Below are positions 21,807-29,896 of a stretch of 29,896 nucleotides of DNA, in pieces. The notes beneath the pieces are model-generated. The model saw only the letters and a list, made by a program, of their open reading frames with translations. It was not told the origin of the DNA and searched no databases. The translations under genes and the position numbers were made by a program. The number at the start of each line of letters is the position of its first letter. The stretch's first letter is position 1. The stretch is from Byssochlamys sp. IMV 00236 (Eukaryota > Ascomycota > Eurotiomycetes > Eurotiales > Thermoascaceae): NCBI GenBank assembly GCA_001931875.2, contig MSJH02000733.1, forward strand, positions 1 through 29,896, written 5' to 3'.

Positions 21807-22268
21807 ATTCTTCGTCACGAGTTCCCTGAGGATCATTCGCTATTCCTGGCATACTTGATGGAACCCAGAAAACTTCAGCCACTCAATCCAATTTCAGTAG
21901 CGAACATCGTCAAAAAACACATGCAAGCTGCAGGGATAGGTGCAAAAGTATATGGCCCACATTCAATACGTTCAGCAAGCAGCACGAAAGCCGCCGAATT
22001 AGGCAACGAGGTAGATAAGATAAAGAAGTATGCCAACTGGAGCCTGTCTGCCAACACGTTCGAACGTTTCTACTACAAATCACCTCACCAGCACGCCGAC
22101 AGCAAGAAGATTACTGATTCCATTTTTTCTTTTTGTCCTGAAAATCATACCACATCCAAAGCCCGAATGAAGTCAACTAGAATTGGGTTAGACACGTCAA
22201 GCAATTGGTACCGTGGGTACTGTATGTATAAAGTTTCTTGTAAAATGCAATCTTTCCGTTCCACATAA
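21807..22268 (+). mobile_element. Decayed tyrosine recombinase, C-terminal catalytic part
   Basis: The open frame begins straight after two in-frame stops (TAA TAG, 21801-21806) and runs to TAA at 22266-22268. It reads HEFPEDHSLFLAYL, then ISVANIVKKHMQAAGIG, then the catalytic box GPHSIRSASSTKAAELG. The sequence NWSLSANTFERFYYK follows. HSIR (codons 21960-21971) supplies the H-x-x-R of tyrosine recombinases. The Trp of NWS and the Tyr of FYYK (about 22067-22076) fit the remaining catalytic positions. The N-terminal half with the first catalytic Arg is not found upstream. In fungi this domain is carried by DIRS-like, Ngaro and Crypton elements; which one cannot be decided. Upstream residues (QTVDVTWNKVA) continue in the same frame before the stops, so this is a relic. 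Confidence 0.65.
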
Positions 22269-22521
22269 CAGGATTTTATATTCGTGTACGACGGTGCAGC
22301 TTCCATTGGATGTTTGAGTTTAAATCCTCTGGCAAAGCTCCTTCTTGTACATGGCATTCACTTGTAAAGAAAAGAAACAAAATATACCATGTTTGATGCT
22401 TCTATGAGAATCTAAAGTACATCTTTTTTTTTTCGCATAAAAGAGACAATACAAAAGAAGGAGCTTATTAAAAATAAGCAAATATGTTTATCTCTTTCTA
22501 CTGCATTACACTTAATTGTAC

Positions 22522-22957
22522 TCATTGTACTTCTAGATACATATTAACTTGCCAAGTCATTGGGTTTAGCTGTATTCCTAGAATAGAATATTTGCGCTCG
22601 GTCATAATATTCCGGTTAAATACGTCCTGTTTTACGAGCAATTCTGGAAACTCTTTTTTATACTCTTTCTGGCGCCGTTTTTCCTCCTCTTGTTGAGTTT
22701 CATGATATCCATTTACTATCAGCTGTTGTGTACAGATTTCAGAATTCTAATGTCCATATGGCTGTACTTTTGAACTTTATATTTAGATTGTAGGATGATT
22801 CTTTTTCCTTAATCGTAGACTGTAGGGAATGTTTATTATTACCCTCTTTGATTAACTCAAGCCGCAGTCCGGAGCCTCGGAGAATCTTTATAGAATTTGG
22901 CTGCATGATGATATGAGGCTGCCGATAAAAAGAAAAGAGCGCGTTCGATTGTTTCAT
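22522..22957 (-). pseudogene. Gene-like open frame broken by one frameshift, unknown family
   Basis: On the minus strand an ATG at 22957 opens 72 codons (e.g. SFYRQPHIIMQPNSIKILRG) to a TGA at 22741-22739. The next frame is open from 22746, so the two overlap by a few bases, and runs 75 codons to TGA at 22524-22522. That part reads YHETQQEEEKRRQKEYKKEF, then NIMTERKYSILGIQLNPMTW. The two parts meet so tightly that one insertion or deletion at about 22740-22750 explains the break. Intron excision does not restore the frame in any way I could see. A TATATATA string lies about 70 nt upstream of the ATG (23028-23035). Family not recognised. It could be a recent pseudogene, a sequencing error in a real gene, or programmed frameshifting. 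Confidence 0.4.
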
Positions 22958-23728
22958 GTTTGATTAACACTTTTAGGTTCTCACAAAAGGGAGCACGTGT
23001 ATCGTAAGTAAAATGAAAAAAAAAAACTATATATAGCGCCTATTCATTCTATGTAACGAAAGTAAAAATGCTTAATTGCTATGTATCTGTCGATATCCGA
23101 GCCAAGCATTGTCATTAATTGATACGTAAGCCCATACAAATACAAGATGGGAAATTGTAGAGCTATAATTAAAACATCAGAGTGACTATTTCTATATCGC
23201 ATTATTGTAGCACTTTTTTACTCGCATTAGAGTATACAAAAATTGATACTGACATCTAATGAGCATCAACCACAACTGTCAAAGTGGATAGCTATCAAGT
23301 ACGGCCCTAAAAAGTACATTTTGCTATTCTGAGATCTAATTCACAGATCATTGACATTCAGTTACCAAACATTGAGGTAACATTCAACAAAAATTTTATT
23401 CTTTGTTGGATTCCCAAAAAAGTGAACTAATCTGGAAAAGTCTAATTCTGAAGTTATTTATTGGCGTACTTAGTCATGACAACATCTTTTCGTCACTATG
23501 CCATTTTACTTTAAGCAACATTGGCTCGTGAAGAGTGGCATGTCAGAGTGAACACAGGCTGACATTTGCATATGACACTTGAACAACGGCTATCTACCCA
23601 ACGAATTGACATTCTTGTCCTTTATTCAGTACAAGAAAAAGAAAAGGTAGATGCATAGTGAAATGCAGTGACCATTTACCAAAACAAAATAAAAAGGGAC
23701 GGAGCGAACTATTTAAAAGGTAAAAGGG

Positions 23729-23740
23729 TATAAAAATAAA
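23729..23740 (+). promoter_or_regulatory. TATA-like element of the Sel1-repeat gene
   Basis: TATAAAAATAAA lies 114 nt upstream of the start codon at 23854. A pyrimidine-rich leader (23778-23845) fills most of the space to the ATG, an arrangement common in fungal promoters. Confidence 0.4.
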
Positions 23741-23853
23741 TATCATCCAACAATTCCGCTTAAAGTTTATTTATAACACTTTCTTTTTTACCCGTCTTCC
23801 GCTGTCCACCTCCTTTTCTTTCTTTTTCTCTTTCACTTTTCCACCTCGGCAGC

Positions 23854-25309
23854 ATGCTCGCTATCAAAAATAAATTGAAAAGCTCTGCAAGCTCAATTAA
23901 ATCAGCAAGGAGCAACAATCAGCAATATTTCATGAATAACTCCACGCCTGTGCTGTCGCCTAGAGTGTCTAACGCAAGCTGCAGCACAAGCACAAGTGGT
24001 AGTACAACTAGTCTTCCCAATATGCCTCCAACGCCTCCTACACATATTGTTAGTACAAGTGATATCTTTTTAAATCACACCCATTTAAAGCCTGGAAACA
24101 ATGCTGAGCTACTGGATTACGAAAAGACAATCAATATGTATCGAGAGAATGCAAAGCATATAAATGATCCAAACATCCAATGGGATCTTGCTACTTATCT
24201 TTATGAATCTTCCAAGGCAACCGGCAACAAAGTGTACATGCAGGAAGCTATCAAGATCTTAAAGTCCTTATCTCTTAAAGGTCACGGTGAAGCACAATAT
24301 TATCTGGCCAATATCTATGCTTCAGGCAATCTATCTAAATCTCATAAACCAAACTTCAATCATGCCTTTCCTCTATTTGTACAAGCTGCTAAACATCAAC
24401 ATCCTGACGCTGCATATAGGTAATGTGGTTTACATATAGCTTATGTCATACATGAGTGTGCAAAGAAGAGAGAGAGTCCAGGGCAAATGTAACTAACCTG
24501 CAACCAATTAGAACTGCAAAGTGTTATGAAGATGGTCTAGGCTGCTTAAAAAACAAGTCAAAGGCATATCAATACTACAGGTGACAATGATTTTATTTTA
24601 GTTTCTTTTAGTTTCTAATATTACGTGCTAATATAGGCTTGCAGCCACATTAAATCATCCTGGTGCAATGTATCGATTAGGCTTGGCTGAACTCAATGGC
24701 GATTTGGGTCTAAAACGTAATGTGCGTGGCGGCAATAAATGGCTGAAAAGATCTGCAGATGCTGCTACCCCCGAATATCCTCATGCGCTTCACGAACTTG
24801 GTTTATTGCACGAAAAAGGACTAGACGATATCATCTTTAAGGATCCTAAATATTCAGTTCAACTTTATGCTAAAGCTGCAGAATTAGGGTATGCTCCTTC
24901 TGCTTATCGACTCGGTCAATGTTTTGAGTATGGTTATCTAGGCTGCCCTAAGGATTCAGTCACTTCTGTATATTACTACACAATTGCTGCTAAGCGTGGT
25001 CATCCAGACGCGGCATTTGCTCTGTCCGCTTGGTATCTTGTCGGTGATGGTGATCGATTGCAGGTGTCGGAAGAGAAGGCGTTAGAGTGGGCTAGACTCT
25101 CTGCAGAAAAGGGTTTACCTAAAGCGGAATTTGCTTTAGGTTACTTTGCAGAAATGGGTATAGGACGACCAAAGGATCTAAATGAAGCCATGGTATGGTA
25201 TAAAAAGGCAGCTGATCATGGCAACGAAAAGGCAATTCGACGACTAAAAGAGAAAGCTCCCCTTAATATAAACAAAAACTTGCCTGCTGTGGCTACAGAA
25301 GCAAACTAA
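23854..25309 (+). CDS. Sel1-repeat protein, Skt5/Chs4-like chitin synthase regulator
   Basis: Three exons: 23854-24419, 24512-24580, 24637-25309, giving 435 aa; both junctions split an Arg codon. The N-terminal 75 residues are Ser/Thr/Pro-rich and disordered. From about 95 on, Sel1-like repeats follow each other, each with the A-x-x-x-L-G/A pattern (GHGEAQYYLANIYASG, HPDAAYRTAKCYEDGLG, HPGAMYRLGLAELNG, YAPSAYRLGQCFEYG, HPDAAFALSAWYLVGDG, LPKAEFALGYFAEMGIG). About eight repeats fit the Skt5/Chs4 family. These proteins bind chitin synthase and bring it to sites of wall growth. The C-terminus has no CaaX box, unlike yeast Skt5 (it ends VATEAN), so membrane attachment by prenylation is not expected. 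A division-1 chitin synthase lies about 20 kb to the left. Confidence 0.88.
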
Positions 25310-25498
25310 TTTTATTTATATTTTTCTTCATTTAATTTATGACTCTTGTAAATACATTCACATATACACATTTATACATCTCTCATCATACTATCTTTAT
25401 TATTCCATGTATCCCGCGAATATGTGTGTACACGCGTTTCTACCATAAAAATAAAGGGGAATGTGGCTTCATTTTAAGAAAAAGGAGTTGGGAGGCAT

Positions 25499-26951
25499 TT
25501 ATGTAAAACGAAATGATGGCATAACGTCCACCAGATTCCAGTGCTCGCTTTGTTCTATTGCAGGACTGGATTCTGTATTGTCCATCTTTTCTTTATCATC
25601 ATTTTCCATCTCTTCATCACTGTCCAAGTAGAGTAGTAAATCGTCTAATTGATCTGAGGATCGATCGATTGCGTGCTGTGACCTGTATCGTAGTGCAGTC
25701 ATTCTGAGCACTTGCTGAAACTCTACTGGAAATTCTAAATCTCTTATGCCTTTATATACAATGGCATGCGATCGCCTATAATGACTATCAGCATCATCCT
25801 CCTATACCCCTCCTATGACACTTTCACTTACATGCCAAGTTTAGATGAATAACAACATGCCATTAAGCCTTGTAGTGTGTTTGCTACTTGACTGAGTGAT
25901 ATATCTATTCCTTGGGTATAACATAAATAGGCAATATCATAATTTAGCATAGCCATGCCAATCACGAATCGTCGAAAATTTCTATCTTCATCATCCAAGA
26001 AGAGAGGCATCTTGTTGTTATTGTGCCATAGTTTTGCATTTGGTGTCGCAATACGGATATAGGAATGAATTCCCTTTTGGAAAATCATGAAGGGTAATTT
26101 GATGCCCAAGTAGTGAACAATTAAGCGTAGCATATGCGTAACCAGGTTTATTGGAGCATTCAGTTCTTCTTTTGGATATTCTATTGTCATATATATAAAA
26201 GATGATTATGTGTGTACATACAACAAAGATACTGCTTACTGGATACATCAATGAGTTTAGTTGGTAAAGTTACGCCACATATATACAAATCCTCTTTATT
26301 TAACAAGCTCATCGGTCTTTTACTAAATGGCGCTCTATCATCTTCTATAGGCGTCGTTGGTGCTACAGTTTCCTCAATCACGCCTGGTTTTAGTTCAAAC
26401 AAAGACGCTACCTCCTTGACTAAGATTCTTCTTGTTCCTACTGTCATCTTGTGCAGACGCTGCCAAGATCTTATCATGTCCACATTGTTCTTTTCTTTTA
26501 ACCGTGCTATACTATTCTTATATCTAGCCTCAGCCAAGTCCAATGCACGTCTTTTAGCTTCTATAGTCCGTTTTAAATCGGATAACCGTATTGTTTCTAA
26601 ACAAGAGAGTTAGTATATGCATGTATATATATACACTTGATCCTTACTTGAATGAATCTCTTTTGTAAGTTGAACCTGTTGTGTTTGTATTGTTTGCAAG
26701 CTCATGCATAACTTGTTTTTCTTTGCTAAAAGTGCTTGAATCACACTGGCACGGTTAAGAAATAATGTTGCTTGTTGGACAACATGATTCTTTTCATTTG
26801 TAGCTAGTTCTTTTTCTTGTTTATGCTCTGTTAATCTAGACAATTATTTTTAAAATCCTTTCAAGTCTACAACCTTCATTCTTTACTTTTCTTTAATGCA
26901 ATCTACACAATAGAATTTACGACTTGCAACATGACAATATTCACAATTCAT
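25499..26951 (-). CDS. ATG14: Atg14/Barkor-like autophagy protein
   Basis: Five exons on the minus strand: 26951-26887, 26835-26648, 26596-26240, 26180-25832, 25775-25499, giving 411 aa with consistent phase. Atg14 is the subunit that directs the Vps34 PI3-kinase complex I to the phagophore. The N-terminus has two CxxC pairs (MNCEYCHVASRKFYCVDC), the hallmark that favours Atg14 over UVRAG/Vps38. A coiled coil covers about residues 25-130. The Atg14/UVRAG domain follows (SWQRLHKMTVGTRRILVKEV, DLYICGVTLP, NAPINLVTHMLRLIVHYLGI, DRNFRRFVIGMAMLNYDIAY, LSQVANTLQGL). The tail is acidic and ends with WNLVDVMPSF, possibly amphipathic. The last junction is the least certain because another AG lies upstream of the chosen acceptor. 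The start codon is 92 bp downstream of the TBL1-like stop on the same strand. Confidence 0.87.
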
Positions 26952-27043
26952 TATATAATAACTTGTTTATTATTAAATACAATTGTAAAGAAATAGAAAA
27001 GAGAAAAAAAAGAAAGAAAGAGAGACAAGATTCATGCCCTCTT

Positions 27044-28887
27044 CTATTTGTTCATGTGATTTAAAATAACGACTTGCTTATTGGATGTACATGCTGCTAA
27101 CTTTTCTCCGTTTTTACTAAAGTGTACTTCGAATATACCTCCATCTGCCTTGTATGTCTTCTTTAATGTACCATCCTATATGAATAAAGGTAAGTATATA
27201 TATATGAACATTATCTTCATTTACCTTTGTGTCCCAAACATTCAATACTTCATCAAAGCTACCAGAGGCCAATAGACTAGCATCAGGGCTAAATGAGATA
27301 GAATACACTGCCTCTGTATGATTATTCAATACATAGAGACATGTTCCACTCAGTGCATCCCAAAGACGTACGGAGGAATCGAAACTGGCAGTGGCCAAAA
27401 TCTTGGCGCCATCCTTTTGTTGATTAGGAGCCCATTGCAAGGTATAAATTTGCAAAGTATGACCCTTAATCTGTTGTATTGGTTTATCAGATGATAATGA
27501 CCAAATCTTGGCTGTCATATCATCTGAACAAGAGGCCAAATATTGACCAGATGGATCCCAACGAACAGCATTGACTTCATCTTCATGACCCACCCATTTC
27601 TTTAATGGTTTTGTTTGTCCAATTTTACAAACATAAATTGTTCTATCTGACGAGCAAGAAGCAAACGTTGTATTATCCATCCAGTCTACATCGAGAATAG
27701 CTACTATAGATAAGTTTTCTTAGTAAATGTATATAGCAATTTTTCTTCTTCTTTGCCATTACGCATATGATGTTCAAACTGCTGCTTCATTTCTCCAGTT
27801 TCAGGGTCCCAAACAATCGTTGTTGTATCTGCACTGCCGCTCAATATAAGATCTCCTTTCATATTCCATTTTAAGGAAAAGATCGGCCCTCTGTGCTGTG
27901 CCATAACAAAACGTAATTGACCCTTTTGTGTCCAAATTCTTGCTTGTCCATCATACGACCCAGTGACTAATAAAGTACCTGTTGGCTGCATAATAAAGGT
28001 TCATTATTTGTTATATTTTAAAAATAGTATTTCTCTTACATTCCAGTCTAGTGTTGTCACATCCTTATTATCGTTCAAGTTGGGTAAATGATTCAGTGTG
28101 ATAGAATTGGCTGCTTCGTTCTTGTCTTCTGGTACATGCCATAGTCTTGCTGTTGCATCTCCAGAGCTATTAAAGGGCGTGCATTAGATAAGAATGCCAT
28201 CTATGAGTGTAAAATTACCCCGAAGCAAGAAGAGACGTAGTTACAGGATTCCAAGCACAAGAAAACACTTCACTTTTATGTCCCTTTAATATAATAACGT
28301 CATCCGGATCAACCTCTGTGATTTTCGTTGGTAACGATGACTCTGATGTTGTATTCGCAGGTATTATTGGATTACTCTCTGCCATATCTTCGTCTTCTTT
28401 TATCACCTTCTTCACCGTCTCATTTTCCTCTTTTATTGACTCTTCGTCGTCTCCCACGTCCTTCCTTGCTCTTTTCTCTCGTTCTTTTTGTTGTTTTTTC
28501 TCAGTTTCCTTTCTTTGCCTCTTTGTTGTTCTCACAGGCTTCGTGTTGAATGTGTTTCCGGTTAATTCACAGTGATGAGGTTCTAATAACGAGAATGGAA
28601 CGGTACATTCCATCAGTTCGCCTTCTTCATTCATATGTGCTTCTATTTCCATAAACTGAAGGCCTTTGTGAATGATGTTTATTAATGCTCCTGGCTGAAT
28701 ATGTGTATCTCTATAAGCTGATTTCTCTACTTGACTCTCATATTGAAACGCAAATGAAGTATGTCGAAAACCTGATAATGAATAACAATAATGTTAGTTT
28801 AGAACAAGTCGTATTCTTTTATTTTATACCTGATTCCTGCAAATATTTGTAGATTATTATGTTTACTTCTTCGCTTGTAAGCACCAT
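27044..28887 (-). CDS. TBL1/Sif2-like LisH and WD40 repeat protein
   Basis: Six exons on the minus strand: 28887-28830, 28771-28219, 28166-28040, 27985-27763, 27703-27225, 27175-27044, giving 523 aa. The LisH is at residues 4-36 ([20 protein letters not shown]), followed by an F-box-like segment ([19 protein letters not shown]). A highly charged linker covers about 95-170 and includes a basic run ([20 protein letters not shown]). WD40 repeats then run to the end ([97 protein letters not shown]). TBL1 is a core subunit of the NCoR/SMRT-HDAC3 complex and yeast Sif2 of the Set3 deacetylase complex. Nuclear co-repressor function is inferred from that similarity. Exon 5 has a tandem acceptor (TAGTAG), so one residue near it is ambiguous. 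Confidence 0.92.
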
Positions 28888-29271
28888 TCTTCAAATACAC
28901 GCGCGTGGGGTGAGGGTAAGAGAAAAAAGAGACTTTTTTTAAAACAAGAAAACAGTGGGTGTGGTAATTGCTCTAGGGAAGAGTGACTTGCAATGTCTTT
29001 TGCGGAGAATTAATAAGTGCACACATACAGAGAGAGAACATTGTATAGGATGATCTGGCAAATCAGGATAATACAATAAAATGAGGCATAATATCAATTG
29101 TCAATAAAGGTTGATAGGTTGTACAAAGCCTCCAACTGTTTTTGAATAAGCATAAAGGACTATCAAATCATCTTATGGGCTTCTGAAAGACTAGGCGCCG
29201 TGTACTTTTAAAGAGAAAACTCTTATCATTTATTAGCTTTTATGTAATTGGATCTTTAATATATTTATGTG
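28888..29271. promoter_or_regulatory. Intergenic region upstream of the TBL1-like gene
   Basis: These 384 bp lie between the aldo/keto reductase stop and the TBL1-like start, both on the minus strand. They should contain the TBL1-like promoter and the reductase 3' end. No defined site is recognised. Confidence 0.4.
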
Positions 29272-29896
29272 TTAGACATGAGCAACTTCATGAGGAATAT
29301 ATATTTCTTCCAAGTATTTAATATCTTCATTGCTTAGCTTAACTTCAAGAGCATAAAGTAGATCATGCAAATGTGATTCTTTGCCAACACCAACAATTGG
29401 AGAAGTAATGTATGGCTTAGATAGCATCCATGCTAAAGCAATCTATAAAGCAAAAAATTGTTATTTACACTGCTAAGCATAGCTTCCATGGAGGTTTTCT
29501 CTTACCTGAGCTGGTGGGCGATTGTGTTTCTTCGCTATTTCAATGACCCTGTCAATAATTTCATCGTTGTTCTGGGCTTGTCTGTCTTGGAAGAGAGTTG
29601 GAATATATCCATCGATTTGTAACCGGATGGATTCTCTGTTCTTGCCAGTCAATAAGCCTCTAGCCAAGGGTGACCAAGGAATAATAGCAATACCACTGTC
29701 TTGGCAATAGGGAATCATCTCTCGTTCTTCTTCGCGATAAAGTAAATTATACAAGTTTTGCATAGACACAAACTTGGCCCATCCTCTTCTTTCAGCAATA
29801 GCATTTGCCTTTTGGAATTGCCATGCATAACCTGAGCTTGCACCAATATATCTGACTTTACCAGAGCGAACCAAATCATTTAATGCCTCCATGGTC
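29272..29896 (-). CDS. Aldo/keto reductase, 5' part beyond the window
   Basis: Two exons are visible: window end to 29506, and 29442-29272, joined in phase. The last 186 residues or so are present; the family is usually about 330-350 aa. The reductase uses NADPH to reduce aldehydes and ketones. Visible family blocks are LVRSGKVRYIGASS, VSMQNLYNLLYREEEREMIP, GIAIIPWSPLARGLLTGK and PPAQIALAWMLSKPYITSPI. VGVGKESHL follows and belongs to the cofactor-binding end. The catalytic Asp-Tyr-Lys-His residues lie upstream and are outside the window, so activity cannot be judged. The sequence most resembles the YakC/Aad-type (aryl-alcohol dehydrogenase-like) subgroup; its substrate is unknown. The ATG at 29892-29890 is internal to the domain and is not the true start. 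Confidence 0.9.

Larger units (their letters stand above)
20546..23853. other. Gene-poor region, 3.3 kb, with decayed coding remnants
   Basis: It contains the 3' end of the FYR gene, a recombinase fragment (21807-22268, +), a frameshifted gene-like stretch (22522-22957, -) and a short coding-like fragment on the minus strand at about 21180-21300. The last 150 bp are the promoter of the Sel1-repeat gene. No terminal repeats flanking the recombinase were identified by eye. No RNA gene was seen. Confidence 0.5.

Noticed and set aside
22145..22357. 70-codon minus-strand frame opposite the recombinase tail
   Set aside because: It overlaps the recombinase-frame sequence on the other strand, which has the recognisable motifs; no motif of its own was seen.
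22742..22846. Intron joining the two halves of the frameshifted minus-strand gene
   Set aside because: The only plausible donor (GGTAATA) and acceptor (ACATTAG) lead straight into a stop codon, so splicing does not restore the frame.

Overview
The window reads as nuclear DNA of a filamentous fungus, most likely an early-diverging one (Mucoromycota, Mucorales-like). It is AT-rich, its genes carry short introns (roughly 40-95 nt, GTAAGT-type donors, YAG acceptors), and 5' leaders are long pyrimidine tracts. It contains a division-1 chitin synthase, an Skt5/Chs4-like Sel1-repeat protein, Atg14, 14-3-3 and TBL1. The placement comes from gene style and content, not from a database search.

Layout, left to right. 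(1) 50-1516 +, NUFIP1/Rsa1-like zinc-finger protein. (2) 1873-4569 -, chitin synthase. (3) 5261-6971 +, mitochondrial FAD-linked D-lactate dehydrogenase, sharing a 691-bp divergent promoter region with the chitin synthase. (4) 7424-8513 +, 14-3-3 protein in seven coding exons, two of them only 12 and 15 nt. (5) 8607-11151 -, a protein with two BTB/POZ domains and a C-terminal CAP-Gly domain. (6) 11152-13228, a 2-kb gap with two long poly(A) runs. (7) 13229-14497 +, an intronless GT4 glycosyltransferase resembling plastid/bacterial SQD2/MgtA enzymes. (8) 14498-18729, a 4.2-kb gene-poor stretch with coding-like fragments and microsatellites. (9) 18730-20545 +, a FYRN/FYRC chromatin-type protein. 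(10) 20546-23853, a second gene-poor stretch holding a decayed tyrosine-recombinase fragment and a frameshifted gene on the minus strand. (11) 23854-25309 +, Sel1-repeat protein. (12) 25499-26951 -, Atg14/Barkor. (13) 27044-28887 -, TBL1/Sif2-like LisH-WD40 protein, only 92 bp upstream of Atg14. (14) 29272 to the window end, -, 3' part of an aldo/keto reductase.

The genes are mostly unrelated housekeeping genes, as is normal in fungi. Two thematic pairs stand out: the chitin synthase with the Skt5/Chs4-like regulator about 20 kb away, and two chromatin-type proteins (FYRN/FYRC and TBL1). I saw no defence system, CRISPR array, rRNA or convincing tRNA. The less ordinary material is the tandem-BTB/CAP-Gly fusion, the intronless SQD2-like glycosyltransferase, the unexplained N-terminal region of the FYR protein, the 14-3-3 micro-exons, and the decayed coding material in the two gene-poor stretches.
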